DNA of 64,000 nt from Pseudomonadota bacterium (GCA_021785795.1 JAJYEK010000001.1:1-64000); one strand, 5' to 3'; positions 48,706 through 58,908 are shown, counted from the first letter of the stretch. The notes: generated by a model not told the origin, from the sequence alone. Program-made: numbers and translations.

Positions 48706-49044
48706 TCAGCCAAGATGACCGTCAATGAAATCACGAACGAAGGCCTCCGGTCTGGCGCCGCTGAAGCGCCCGCGTTCCATACCCCGGTCGAACAGTATGA
48801 CGGTGGGGAATCCCCTCAGACCGTAGCGGCCAGCAAGGCGCATGTTCTCATCCACCTCCACCTTGGCAAGCCGCACCGCGCCACCGTATGCATGGGTTAC
48901 CCTTTCCAGGACCGGCGTCAGGGCCCGGCACGGAGCGCACCAGTCCGCCCAGAAATCAACCAGCACCGGCCGCGCATGGGAAGCGTCAATGACCGACAGC
49001 GAAAAGTCGTCTTCGTTGGCACTGAAAATCAGGGAGGCTGACAT
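48706..49044 (-). CDS. Thioredoxin-like protein with a WCAPC active site
   Basis: 112 residues with a complete thioredoxin fold: VLVDFWADWCAPCRALTPVL (Cys36, Cys39), KVEVDENMRLAGRYGLRGFP (cis-Pro) and the C-terminal strands VILFDRGMERGRFSGA. The active site is WCAPC rather than the usual WCGPC, so its redox potential or partner choice may differ. It could reduce MsrA or AF1514-type proteins. An earlier start at 49086 adds 14 residues; the inner ATG fits the thioredoxin length. Only 33 bases separate it from the AF1514-type gene. Confidence 0.9.
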   Translation of the reverse strand: MSASLIFSANEDDFSLSVIDASHARPVLVDFWADWCAPCRALTPVLERVTHAYGGAVRLAKVEVDENMRLAGRYGLRGFPTVILFDRGMERGRFSGARPEAFVRDFIDGHLG

Positions 49045-49125
49045 GTCTTTCAGGTAGCGTACGGACGTGCCGGGAAAACCTACCATGGGTGGCCCGCCAA
49101 GCGCAATGGCACAGGAAGCCAGCCG

Positions 49126-49527
49126 TCATTCCTCGCAGGAGTAGCCAAGCTGCGACAATCCCTCTTCCAGATAATCCGCAACAAGCGGCGTCGCGATCAG
49201 GTATTCGGCTGTGCGCGTGTTCCATGCCGCATGCGCCGCGTCCACGGCCTGGTCCCATTCATCCAAGTCATAATCGCCGCGCCCGAGCCACATCAAAGCA
49301 ACCAGAGACTCCTGCTGGTCGGGCTCGAGATCGTTGATCGTCGCCTTAAGCTCGGCGTAGACCGCGTCGTCCTGATGATCGGCCAACACCTGGAGGGCCC
49401 AGTCATCGGCAGGACCGAATGGCGTGTCCGGCAAGACCACTTCCTCCTTGGCGTGAAACTCATGCGCCTTGTCGATGAGAAAGCATATTGTCTTGGGGCT
49501 CACTGAAAAATCGATATCATCTGGCAT
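49126..49527 (-). CDS. DUF3775 domain protein
   Basis: 133 residues. The family pattern is LIDKAHEFHAKEEV near the start and LVALMWLGRGDYDLDEWDQA followed by TAEYLIATPLVADYLEEGLS. It is acidic, helical and cytoplasmic. Function unknown. GAGGATGAG precedes the ATG at a good distance. It lies in the run of small minus-strand genes with the Rho-N-like gene upstream and thioredoxin downstream. Confidence 0.8.
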   Translation of the reverse strand: MPDDIDFSVSPKTICFLIDKAHEFHAKEEVVLPDTPFGPADDWALQVLADHQDDAVYAELKATINDLEPDQQESLVALMWLGRGDYDLDEWDQAVDAAHAAWNTRTAEYLIATPLVADYLEEGLSQLGYSCEE

Positions 49528-49677
49528 AGACTCATCCTCAGGTCCAGGTCGCCGCGCGGTCAGGCCGCATCCACCTTGCCGGCAGGGAATCCGGCTCTGA
49601 ATGGCAACACATTCCGCATTCGGCGCCCCGTCGGACCACGGTCACTCGACAGCGCCCGGCCGGGCAGGACTGCGCCG

Positions 49678-50001
49678 CTATACGGTGGCTCGACGGATTC
49701 CGCGCTTGAGATCGTGAATACGCCGCAACACGCTGCGCAATTCTCCGCCGTCCTTTGCGGCAAGCGCGGCATCGCGCTTTTTCTTGAGCTCCCGGATACG
49801 CGCCTTGATTCCGGACTTGTCCACGCCGATGACCTGGTGATGTTCATGCGCATCGATCCCGAGCGCCTTGCACAGGGCGGCAAGGAGGTGGTCCTTGTTG
49901 AGCTGCGTATAGCCTTTTACCGCTTCGTGATCAATGCCTGCAGCGATTTCGCGAAGTTCGGCGACAGTCTTCCCTTTCAGATCCTCGTAGCTGTATGCCA
50001 T
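49678..50001 (-). CDS. Small protein with a Rho-N/SAP-like N-terminal helix-turn
   Basis: 107 residues. MAYSYEDLKGKTVAELREIA resembles the Rho N-terminal/SAP nucleic-acid-binding pattern (LKxKTVAELREIA), continuing GYTQLNKDHLLAALCKALG. The C-terminal half is a basic coiled coil (IKARIRELKKKRDAALAAKD). It probably binds RNA or DNA, but its job is unknown. GAGGAGG gives a strong ribosome binding site. Confidence 0.7.
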   Translation of the reverse strand: MAYSYEDLKGKTVAELREIAAGIDHEAVKGYTQLNKDHLLAALCKALGIDAHEHHQVIGVDKSGIKARIRELKKKRDAALAAKDGGELRSVLRRIHDLKRGIRRATV

Positions 50002-50243
50002 AGATATGGACCTCCTCGTTCATCAACAAAACGTCCTGCGGCGCAACACCATTCCCCTGCGACTGCTGGCAACCGGAATTCGCATTCAACCCATTCGTCC
50101 TGCAGGGCTTCAGCGGGCATAGCCCTGACACCCCAAGATCTCTCCGAAGCCCGATGTGCGCCGCATCGATCGAAGTGCTAGCGCGGCTGCAATCATGCCG
50201 GCAGCTGCAAGTCGCTCCGGCGGCGGCCGCCGATAGCCCCACG

Positions 50244-50951
50244 TCAGCCACAAAAGTGGCGCGCGAAGAAGTCCAGTGTGCGCGTCCAGGAAGCCCGGTC
50301 GGCAGACTCGCGATACCGTTCGGCGCTCGTAAAATTCATGAACGCGTGACCCGCTCCGGCGTAGGTGTAAAACTCATGGGGCTTGCCGAGGCGCGACAGT
50401 TCGGCATCGAATTTCTGCATATCCTGCGGCGCGGGATTGGTGTCATCGGCGCCGGCATGGAACATCAGGGGGCAGTGGATCTCCGGACTGCGCTCAAACG
50501 GAGCAACCGCGTCGTCCCCCCATGGCACCATGATATTCCCGCCGTAATAGGCCACGGCCGCCTTGAAGTGCGGGTTGGCCGCCGCCATCAGGTAGACGAC
50601 CCGTCCGCCCATGCAGAAACCGATTATCCCGAGGCGCTCGCTGTCAACTCGGGGATGAACGCGCAGGTAGTCGACAATGGCGCTGACATCCTCCTCAACC
50701 TCGCGATCCTTCAGCAACCGGAAGCGTTCCATCGCCTCGCGTGTCGGATCGAGGCGATGATAAAGATCAGGCGCGACTGCGGCGTAGCCGGCCTCTGCCA
50801 AGCGGTCCGTCATGCGGTGGAGAAACCGGTCAACACCCGGTGCGTGCTGAATTACCACGATCGCCGGACAGCGCCCCGTCCCTTCCGGAAGCACCTCGTA
50901 CACCGCCATGCCGCCACCACCGGTGGCGATCGTCCGCGTAAAGCAAGTCAT
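50244..50951 (-). CDS. Dienelactone hydrolase family protein
   Basis: 235 residues. The alpha/beta-hydrolase nucleophile elbow is GFCMGGR, giving Cys as the nucleophile, as in dienelactone hydrolases. The acid is probably in MFHAGADDTN and the His in YAGAGHAFMN. AIVVIQHAPGVDRFLHRMTD is the N-terminal oxyanion region. GGAGG five bases before the ATG at 50951 decides the start. Substrate unknown; it may act on lactones or other small esters. Confidence 0.88.
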   Translation of the reverse strand: MTCFTRTIATGGGGMAVYEVLPEGTGRCPAIVVIQHAPGVDRFLHRMTDRLAEAGYAAVAPDLYHRLDPTREAMERFRLLKDREVEEDVSAIVDYLRVHPRVDSERLGIIGFCMGGRVVYLMAAANPHFKAAVAYYGGNIMVPWGDDAVAPFERSPEIHCPLMFHAGADDTNPAPQDMQKFDAELSRLGKPHEFYTYAGAGHAFMNFTSAERYRESADRASWTRTLDFFARHFCG

Positions 50952-51461
50952 GGCACCTCCCGACCTTGCCACCGGCCGTCGCGCCGGAGCCTCCCGCCAG
51001 CGGCTTCTTTGCGGCGCACAGCCGCGGCTGGATCTCCATTCTGCTCCGTTTTGCAAGGCACTGACAAGCAAGGGCAACTCGGCGTACCGGACCATGTTCG
51101 CAAACAGCTGCCTGGCCGCGATCGCCCGTGGCGCCTGGGGCATCCGCCGGTCCCGGTGGGAACCGGGACCCGCCTGCAAACCGGCCACCGAGCGGGCTCG
51201 CGGACATCACCCGGCAACCGTGCGAACCCGATCATCGGACTCCACTGCATTCACATGGAGGCATGGACATCCACGGCAGTAAATCGTATGTTCCTAATGA
51301 TCCGTCGCATCCGGATGCGGCCTGTTGCCGCGGCTCAGCCTGCATTGCGTTCCGCGGTCTGCACGCCGGACCAAGCCATTTTCTAGATGATGCAACACCT
51401 GTCCATTGCCATGCACGGCGTGCACGGGTAAGCGAATGCTCGCAAAGATGCAGGTAGGCAG
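50952..51461. other. Intergenic region before uvrA
   Basis: About 510 bases with no supported gene. It separates the divergent dienelactone hydrolase and uvrA genes, so it should hold both promoters. No clear LexA box (CTGT-N8-ACAG) was seen by eye. Confidence 0.45.
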
Positions 51462-54400
51462 ATGGATTCGGACTGGATTCGTATCAAAGGTGCGCGCCAG
51501 AACAATCTCAAGAACCTCAGCCTGAGGCTGCCGCTCAACGAACTGATCGTTGTGACCGGTGTGAGCGGCTGTGGAAAGTCGTCACTGGCGTTCGATACGG
51601 TCTTCGCTGAAGGCCAGCGACGCTATGTCGAGACATTCTCGCCCTACGCTCGCCAGTTCCTGGACCGAATGGACAAACCCAGGGTGGACACCATAGACGG
51701 CATTCCGCCGGCAATCGCCATCGACCAGATCAACCCGGTACGCACATCGCGGTCCACGGTCGGCACGATGACCGAACTGAACGATCATCTGAAGCTCCTG
51801 TTTGCCAGAGCCGCCCGGCTGTATTGCCGGGGCTGCGGAAAACCGGTCGTGCGCGACAATCCAGACAGTATTTTCGTCAGGCTCATGGAACACGCTTCTC
51901 CACAGACACAGCGCACGCTTATTGCCTTTACTGTCCGCATACCGGCCAGCTTCAGCAAGGCCGAGGCGGCGAGCCTGCTCGCCGCCCAGGGTTATACCCA
52001 CCTGCGATACCGCGATCCCGGCGTCATCGAGGTCGTCCAGGACCGCGTCCGGCTGATCCCGGAAAACCGCGCCAGAATCGTGGAAGGCCTCGAGGCCGCG
52101 CTCAGGGCTGGCCGCGGACAGGTCGCAATTTATCCCATCGGGCCACAGGGCGACGAGGACCAGCCGTGGCGCTTCTCCTCCGGACTGCATTGTGCCGACT
52201 GCGACATTGAATATCACGATCCGGTTCCGAACCTCTTTTCTTTCAATTCTCCGATAGGCGCCTGTGCGACCTGTCGGGGCTTCGGCCGCGTCATGGGCAT
52301 CGACTACCACCTCGTCGTTCCGGACGAGTCGAAAACGCTGGCTGCAGGAGCCGTCAAACCCTGGCAGACCGAAAGCTACCGCGAATGCCAGGCGGATCTA
52401 ATGCGGTTTGCGCGCCGGAGCGGGATTCCCACCGATATTCCCTGGAGCCGCCTGTCCCTGGATCAGCGGCACTGGGTGCTCGAGGGGGAGGGTTCGTGGG
52501 AAGAGGCGAAGTGGTACGGGGTACGGCGGTTTTTCGACTGGCTTGAAACCAAAAGCTACCGCATGCACACCCGCGTGCTGCTTTCAAAGTACCGTGCCTA
52601 CAGGGTCTGTCCGGCTTGCGGCGGAGCACGGCTCAAGCCGGAGGCTCTGCTCTGGCGTCTCGGATCGGATGCGGATGTCGCGGTCACGCGCGAAACAGGC
52701 CCCGATTCCGGACACCATGGCAGCACGATGCCCCCTCCGGGATTGACGCTACACGACATCGCACTCCTTCCGCTCGACCGATGCCGGCAGCTATTCGCAC
52801 AACTCCGCCTCAGCGCCCCGCTGGACGAGGCCACAAAGCTGCTGCTGGGCGAGGTGCGGACGCGCCTTGATTACCTGGTGGAGGTAGGACTGGGCTATCT
52901 AACCCTCGACCGGCAGTCACGCACGCTGTCCGGAGGCGAAGTACAGCGCATAAACCTGACAACCGCGCTCGGCACTTCACTGGTCAATGCGTTGTTCGTC
53001 CTGGATGAGCCCACTATCGGGCTGCACGCGCGGGATGTTCAACGCATGATGGGCGTACTCAAGAGACTGCGCGATGCCGGCAATTCCCTTCTGGTAGTGG
53101 AACATGATCAACAGATCATGCTCGGGGCCGACCGCGTTCTCGATCTCGGGCCGGGGCCGGGCGAGCGCGGCGGTCGGGTGGTCTTCTTCGGTACCCCCAA
53201 AGCTCTGCTGCAATCGCGCCGCTCCCTGACCGCACGCTATCTGAGAGGCGAGAAATCCGTCGCTCCGGACCGGATGCAGGCGATCGGCAGCGCCGATTCC
53301 GCGCCTGCGATCGAGATCCTGGGCGTAACCGAGAACAATCTTAGGAACATCGACGTACGGATACCGCTGAACCGCATGGTATGCATCACCGGAGTGTCCG
53401 GCTCCGGCAAATCGACGCTAATGGTGGATGTCTGCTTCAATGCATTGCGCAATCTCAAGGGGCTAGCTGCCGAATCCGCCGGACGTTACCGCGCGCTGCG
53501 GGGATACGAGCACCTGGGTGACGTCGTCCTGGTAAACCAGGCGCCGATCGGAAAGACTTCGCGTTCCAACCCGGCAAGCTACGTGGGTGCGCTCGACCCG
53601 ATACGAAGACTTTTTGCGGCACAGCCGCTTGCAGTCCAGCGCGGCTATACGGCCGGCACGTTCAGCTTCAATTCGGGCACCGGCCGCTGCCCCGCCTGCC
53701 AAGGCTCGGGTTTCGAGCACGTGGAGATGCAGTTTCTGAGCGACGTCTACATCCGCTGCCCGGAGTGCGACGGCCGGCGCTACCGCAATGAAACTCTGGA
53801 AGTGAAGCTGCTTCCCGAAGAAAGGAGCGTCGGGCGCGTCGACGGTGCCCGCGGCGGCGCCTCGTCCCGGACTGTCCTGCCCCCGGCCGCGGTATCGATT
53901 GCTGACGTGCTGGATATGACCGTATCGGAGGCAATGCATTTCTTTGCTGACCACGGGGAACTGCAGCGCATGCTCGAACCATTGGCAGCCGTCGGGCTGT
54001 CCTATCTCAGGCTGGGACAGCCTGTCCCGACGCTGTCCGGCGGCGAAGCCCAGCGCCTAAAGCTCGCCGGCCATTTGTCCGAGGCGCGCCGGCAACGTGC
54101 CCCGAACCTGCCCACGCTGTTTCTATTCGACGAACCGACAACCGGATTGCACTTCGATGACATCGCCACACTGCTGCGCGCATTCCACCGGCTCATGGCC
54201 GAGGGACACTCCGTGGTCATCATCGAACACAACCTGGACGTCATCCGCTGTGCCGACTGGATCATCGATCTCGGTCCAGAAGGTGGCGAAGGCGGCGGCA
54301 CAGTGGTCTGCGCCGGCACACCGGAACAGATATGCCGGCATGCCGCGAGCCACACCGGCAGGGCGCTGCACGAATACATGGCCACGATGCAAGACGGCAC

Positions 54401-57119
54401 CCCGTCCGCAGGCCGCCATTGCGAAGACACGACGCAGTCCCCGGCGCCGCGGCCACAAACGGAAGACAGGGCCATCCGGATCTGGAATGCCCGTGAACAC
54501 AACCTCAAGGGCGTTGACCTTGCGATACCCCGCGACCGGTTCACGGTGATCACAGGCATATCCGGTTCGGGAAAGAGTACTGTTGCTTTCGACATACTCT
54601 TCGCCGAGGGACAGCGCCGCTACCTGGAGTCACTCAACGCTTACGCCCGCCAATTCGTGCAGCCAGCGGCACGTCCCGACGTCGATGCGATCCGCGGCAT
54701 TCCGCCTACGGCCGCCATCGAGCAGCGCACCAGCCGTGGCGGGCGAAAAAGCACCGTGGCGACACTTACAGAGATTCACCACTTTCTGCGGCTTCTCTTC
54801 GTCAAACTTGGAATTCAGTACTGTCCCGACTGCGGGGTTCCGATCGAATCACAGACGGCGGAGTCCATTTTGGGCCGGATCCTGCGCGATTATCGCGGCC
54901 AGCGGGTCACGCTGCTCGCCCCGCTGGTGACGGCACGCAAGGGCTATTATACGGATCTCGCGCGATGGGCCCGCGCTCGAGGCCACACCCGGCTGCGCGT
55001 CGATGGCGTCTACGTCAGCACCTCCGACTGGCCCCGCCTTGATCGTTTCCACGAACACGACATCGACCTGCCGGTCGCCTCGCTGGAAGTGGCACCAGCT
55101 GGCGAGATACGGCTGCGCACGGCCCTGCAGATTGCCCTTGGTCTCGGAAAAGGGAATCTGCGGCTGATGGCTGAGCCGGCTGGCCGAAGACGCCCGCCCG
55201 GCAAGCCGGTCCTGTTCTCCACGAATCGTGCCTGTGGGGTGTGTGGGCGCGGCTTCGACACGCTTGATCCGCGTCTGTTTTCGTATAACTCTCGACATGG
55301 ATGGTGTACCCGTTGCTTTGGCACCGGAGTACTGCTACCCGGTTTCGATGCCGCGCAGACGGGCGACGAAATCTGGTGGAACGAATGGTGGGAGGGTGGA
55401 GAGCGCACCTGTCCCGACTGCGGCGGGCGGCGCCTCAATCCCGGGGCACTCGCCGTGCGTTTCCAGAACCGGTCCATCGCCGATTTTGCCGCCCTGCCGG
55501 TGAGCACGGCGGCGCGGCTGTTCGGCCGTATGCGGCTGACTGGTCGGGAAGCGGCCATAGCACGGGACGCTCTGGCCGAACTTGGCGCACGTCTTGAATT
55601 CCTTGCGCGTGTGGGGCTTGGCTATCTCACTCTGGACCGGGCTGCGCCCACCCTCTCGGGCGGCGAAGCGCAGCGTATCCGGCTCGCCGCCCAGCTTGGC
55701 TCCAACCTGCGCGGCGTGTGCTACATCCTCGATGAACCCACTATCGGGCTGCATCCGCATGACAACCGAATGCTGCTCGGGGCACTCCAGGCACTGCGGC
55801 GTAATGGCAACACCCTGGTGGTGGTCGAACACGACGAAGAAACCATCCGCGCGGCGCAGCATGTGATTGACCTCGGTCCCGGCGCCGGCGCCAATGGCGG
55901 GCACGTGGTTGCCGAAGGGACGCTGGATGACCTCCTGGCGAATCCCGAATCTGTGACCGGGCGCTGCCTGGCAAATCCGATGCGTCATCCGCTCTACCCG
56001 TACCGGACCGTACATCTTTCGGGAAAGCATCGCACCGCCACCATCACGATCGAGAATGCCCGGCTCAACAACCTGAAGAACCTGACCGTACATATTCCTC
56101 TCGGACGCCTCGTCTGCGTCACCGGCGTGAGCGGCAGCGGCAAGAGCACGCTCGTGCGGCAGATCCTGTACGAGAACCTGCGCCGCATCCTGCAGGTGCG
56201 GCGCGGCCGCGTGCCTCCGGTACACGGATGCGGCGCTATCCGGGGTACAGAATCGATTGGCCGGATTCTCGAAGTGGACCAGACCCCGATCGGCAAGACA
56301 CCCCGTTCTTGTCCTGCAACCTACGTCGGCTTCTGGGACCCTATCCGCCGGCTATTTTCCGGTACTGTCGAGGCGCGTTTGCGGGGATACTCTCCGGCTC
56401 GGTTCTCCTTCAACGTGCCGGGTGGCCGCTGCGAGGCCTGTCAGGGCCAGGGAACCAGGAAAATTGAAATGAGCTTCCTGCCCGACGTAACGGTCCCGTG
56501 TGAAGCCTGCGGGGGCAGCCGCTTCGCCGCTGAAACGCTTATGGTCCGCTTCAAGGACCGAAGCATCGCCGATGTGCTCGCGATGAGCGTCGACGAGGCA
56601 TCGGTGTTTTTCTCGGCCCAGGAACGCATTCATCGGGCGCTGCGGCTGCTGCAGGATGTCGGACTCGGATATCTGACTCTCGGTCAGCCCAGCCCAACGC
56701 TCTCAGGAGGCGAAGCACAGCGTATCAAGCTGGTGACTGAACTGGCCAGAACCGCGCCGGCCGCGGACCCGCAACCGCTGACAGCGGCCGTCACCCCAAG
56801 CCGCCATACGATGTACCTTCTGGATGAACCTACTGTCGGGCTGCACATGGCGGATGTGGAAAATGTCATACGCGTGCTACACCGACTTGTTTCTTCCGGC
56901 AACACCGTTATGGTAATTGAACACAACCTGGACATCATCGCCGAAGCGGACTGGATCATAGACCTCGGACCGGAAGGCGGTGGCAGAGGCGGACGCATCA
57001 TCGCTCAGGGCGCACCCGATGCCGTACGCCACAGGCGCCGCTCCCACACAGCACGGGCGCTCGCCCGGTTTCTGCGCCGACGCGGCCCTGCGGCCGGTCA
57101 CCGGCATCGCGGATGCTGA
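51462..57119 (+). CDS. uvrA: Double-length (tandem) UvrA excinuclease subunit
   Basis: 1885 residues, about twice the 940 of ordinary UvrA. Two complete UvrA units lie in one chain: Walker A motifs at about residues 32 (GVSGCGKSSLAFDT), 642 (GVSGSGKSTLMVDV), 1030 (GISGSGKSTVAFDI) and 1552 (GVSGSGKSTLVRQI), each half followed by LSGGE signatures (TLSGGEVQR or TLSGGEAQR). Zinc CxxC pairs occur in both halves (CRGCGKP, CPACQGSGFEH, CPECDGRRY; CPDCGVP, CEACQGQGTRKIEM, CEACGGSRF). Only the first Walker A has Cys-Gly-Lys instead of Ser-Gly-Lys. Tandem UvrA is known in Chlamydia and scattered bacteria. It would recognise DNA damage as an intramolecular dimer; whether a normal uvrA also exists is unknown. 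Confidence 0.93.
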   Translation: MDSDWIRIKGARQNNLKNLSLRLPLNELIVVTGVSGCGKSSLAFDTVFAEGQRRYVETFSPYARQFLDRMDKPRVDTIDGIPPAIAIDQINPVRTSRSTVGTMTELNDHLKLLFARAARLYCRGCGKPVVRDNPDSIFVRLMEHASPQTQRTLIAFTVRIPASFSKAEAASLLAAQGYTHLRYRDPGVIEVVQDRVRLIPENRARIVEGLEAALRAGRGQVAIYPIGPQGDEDQPWRFSSGLHCADCDIEYHDPVPNLFSFNSPIGACATCRGFGRVMGIDYHLVVPDESKTLAAGAVKPWQTESYRECQADLMRFARRSGIPTDIPWSRLSLDQRHWVLEGEGSWEEAKWYGVRRFFDWLETKSYRMHTRVLLSKYRAYRVCPACGGARLKPEALLWRLGSDADVAVTRETGPDSGHHGSTMPPPGLTLHDIALLPLDRCRQLFAQLRLSAPLDEATKLLLGEVRTRLDYLVEVGLGYLTLDRQSRTLSGGEVQRINLTTALGTSLVNALFVLDEPTIGLHARDVQRMMGVLKRLRDAGNSLLVVEHDQQIMLGADRVLDLGPGPGERGGRVVFFGTPKALLQSRRSLTARYLRGEKSVAPDRMQAIGSADSAPAIEILGVTENNLRNIDVRIPLNRMVCITGVSGSGKSTLMVDVCFNALRNLKGLAAESAGRYRALRGYEHLGDVVLVNQAPIGKTSRSNPASYVGALDPIRRLFAAQPLAVQRGYTAGTFSFNSGTGRCPACQGSGFEHVEMQFLSDVYIRCPECDGRRYRNETLEVKLLPEERSVGRVDGARGGASSRTVLPPAAVSIADVLDMTVSEAMHFFADHGELQRMLEPLAAVGLSYLRLGQPVPTLSGGEAQRLKLAGHLSEARRQRAPNLPTLFLFDEPTTGLHFDDIATLLRAFHRLMAEGHSVVIIEHNLDVIRCADWIIDLGPEGGEGGGTVVCAGTPEQICRHAASHTGRALHEYMATMQDGTPSAGRHCEDTTQSPAPRPQTEDRAIRIWNAREHNLKGVDLAIPRDRFTVITGISGSGKSTVAFDILFAEGQRRYLESLNAYARQFVQPAARPDVDAIRGIPPTAAIEQRTSRGGRKSTVATLTEIHHFLRLLFVKLGIQYCPDCGVPIESQTAESILGRILRDYRGQRVTLLAPLVTARKGYYTDLARWARARGHTRLRVDGVYVSTSDWPRLDRFHEHDIDLPVASLEVAPAGEIRLRTALQIALGLGKGNLRLMAEPAGRRRPPGKPVLFSTNRACGVCGRGFDTLDPRLFSYNSRHGWCTRCFGTGVLLPGFDAAQTGDEIWWNEWWEGGERTCPDCGGRRLNPGALAVRFQNRSIADFAALPVSTAARLFGRMRLTGREAAIARDALAELGARLEFLARVGLGYLTLDRAAPTLSGGEAQRIRLAAQLGSNLRGVCYILDEPTIGLHPHDNRMLLGALQALRRNGNTLVVVEHDEETIRAAQHVIDLGPGAGANGGHVVAEGTLDDLLANPESVTGRCLANPMRHPLYPYRTVHLSGKHRTATITIENARLNNLKNLTVHIPLGRLVCVTGVSGSGKSTLVRQILYENLRRILQVRRGRVPPVHGCGAIRGTESIGRILEVDQTPIGKTPRSCPATYVGFWDPIRRLFSGTVEARLRGYSPARFSFNVPGGRCEACQGQGTRKIEMSFLPDVTVPCEACGGSRFAAETLMVRFKDRSIADVLAMSVDEASVFFSAQERIHRALRLLQDVGLGYLTLGQPSPTLSGGEAQRIKLVTELARTAPAADPQPLTAAVTPSRHTMYLLDEPTVGLHMADVENVIRVLHRLVSSGNTVMVIEHNLDIIAEADWIIDLGPEGGGRGGRIIAQGAPDAVRHRRRSHTARALARFLRRRGPAAGHRHRGC

Positions 57120-57495
57120 CTATCAGGACGACGCTGGGCATGACCCCTTTTACCCTGCCTGGTGCTCCGGACCCGGATAAACCGGCTCATCGTCTGCAGG
57201 CCGCGCAGCGGTCCCCCGCCGTCGATGCATTGTCCCGGGATGGCCACCGGCTCAAGACCATTACGGCGGGCGATGAACGGCGCGCGATCCTGCCCCCTGC
57301 AGCCGGGTCACATTGTGTCGCAGGTTTCGCCTGCGTTCGCACGCCGGTTCCCGCGTCTTTCGGGGCTAATTTCCAACTGTTCCGGAGACCTCCCGTACGG
57401 CTTGAGCGCCGGACTTTCCTGGCGCAGAATCCCTCCACTGCAGCGGAGCCCGCAATTTCCAGCAGGGGCCTGCCACTACCGGGAGCACCAGCCAG
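57120..57495. other. Intergenic region between uvrA and the pirin gene
   Basis: About 375 bases. No reading frame with protein-like content on either strand; no tRNA or obvious repeat. Likely contains the pirin promoter. Confidence 0.45.
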
Positions 57496-58353
57496 GTGAC
57501 CATACGCAAAATCGAACAGGTCGTTCCGGCGCTGACCGTTTCCGAAGGCGCCGGGGTGACCGTTCACAGAACGCTCGGAACTCCGGCTCTGCAACAGTTC
57601 GATCCATTCCTGATGCTGGATCATTTCGGAAGCGACATTCCGGATGAGTACATCGCCGGATTTCCGGATCACCCCCACCGCGGGTTCATCACGCTCACGT
57701 ACATGCTGGACGGACACATGCTGCACCAGGACAGCATGGGCAACCGGGGAGACCTGCGCGCTGGCGGAATCCAGTGGATGAAGGCGGCAAGCGGCGTCAT
57801 CCATTCCGAAATGCCGCAGCAGAGCAACGGCCTCATGCGGGGCTTCCAGCTTTGGATCAACTTACCGGCAGCAGAAAAGATGAGCCGTCCCGCCTACCAG
57901 GATTTTCCGGCTGCACAGATACCAACTGTCGATGCCGGCGGAACTCGGGTCAAGGTCATCAGCGGAGAGTATGCGATGCGACGCGGTCCGGTCGATGACC
58001 CGCATACCGACGTCACCTATCTGGACGTGTCCCTTGCGCCGGACAGCGAGTTCAGCCATCGCCTGCATCCCGACCTGCACACGTTCCTGTACGTATTTGA
58101 AGGACAAACCGGTGTTGGCGGACAGAGGGTCGCCGCCCACAATCTGGTGGCATTCGGACCGGGCGACCAGATTGCCCTCGCTGCCGGCGAGCACGGCGCG
58201 CGCCTGATCCTGGTCGCGGGCCGCCCGCTGAACGAGCCGGTCGTCCAGTACGGGCCGTTCGTCATGAACACCGAAGATGAGATCCGCCAAGCGTTCGACG
58301 ACTACCGCAATGACCGCCTCGTGCGTGCTGAAGCCGGTCGGAACCCTGCCTGA
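57496..58353 (+). CDS. Pirin family protein
   Basis: 285 residues, two cupin domains. The iron-binding pirin motif is FPDHPHRGFITLTYMLDGHM in the N-terminal cupin, with further ligands in GVIHSEMP. LHPDLHTFLYVFEGQTGVGG begins the C-terminal cupin. Some pirins are quercetinases or redox sensors; the role here is unknown. The start is a GTG with GGGAG about ten bases upstream. It stands alone. Confidence 0.93.
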   Translation: MTIRKIEQVVPALTVSEGAGVTVHRTLGTPALQQFDPFLMLDHFGSDIPDEYIAGFPDHPHRGFITLTYMLDGHMLHQDSMGNRGDLRAGGIQWMKAASGVIHSEMPQQSNGLMRGFQLWINLPAAEKMSRPAYQDFPAAQIPTVDAGGTRVKVISGEYAMRRGPVDDPHTDVTYLDVSLAPDSEFSHRLHPDLHTFLYVFEGQTGVGGQRVAAHNLVAFGPGDQIALAAGEHGARLILVAGRPLNEPVVQYGPFVMNTEDEIRQAFDDYRNDRLVRAEAGRNPA

Positions 58354-58443
58354 TGCCACCCCCGGTAAATCTGCCGGGCGCCTGCAGATTACCGACCGTC
58401 CGGATCAGTCCTTGAATCCGCCCGGTGCCGGACAGGAAACTAG

Positions 58444-58755
58444 CTAAGCCCGTCCGGCGTTGGTGTCGGACGGCGAATGATAGTATTCGCTTTCCTCGGC
58501 AAACTGCTTTACCAACCGCTGCAATTCAGCCAGACGCAGATCGGCAGTGCTGATGGACGCACAGTCCTCACAACGCGGATCCCCGCAGGGCTGGCGTGAA
58601 TAAAGCCAGTACTGTACGGCACCGGCAAGAAGACCATCTGCGATATCCCACTGATCCGCCGCCTCATCGCCGTTTGCCTGGCGGTTCCCGAGTTCTACCG
58701 CCCCATGAAATGCCTCATTGAAAACCTCATCCGAGTCCCTTTCGGCATCCTTCAT
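58444..58755 (-). CDS. Hypothetical protein with cysteine cluster, 103 residues
   Basis: From MKDAERDSDEVFNEAFHGAV; AAGGAG precedes the ATG, which fixes the start. The middle SRQPCGDPRCEDCASI has three cysteines spaced as a possible metal site (CxxxxCxxC). The rest is acidic and helical. No family recognised. It lies 153 bases downstream of the ParB-domain gene in the same orientation. Confidence 0.65.
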   Translation of the reverse strand: MKDAERDSDEVFNEAFHGAVELGNRQANGDEAADQWDIADGLLAGAVQYWLYSRQPCGDPRCEDCASISTADLRLAELQRLVKQFAEESEYYHSPSDTNAGRA

Positions 58756-58908
58756 GTCAAAACTCCTTACCGATGGTTGCAGAACGTGCTGCCACAGTGT
58801 ACCAGAATCACATTGGCAAGCCCGGACTGGAATCCGGACAAATGGCAGACCCGCACCAGGGCGGACAAATCCCGGTTCCGGCAATCGGACCAACCACCAC
58901 CGCGGATG

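Noticed and set aside
50952..51461. LexA-controlled SOS promoter for uvrA
   Set aside because: No CTGT-N8-ACAG box was found by eye; LexA motifs differ among bacteria, so a motif scan would be needed.
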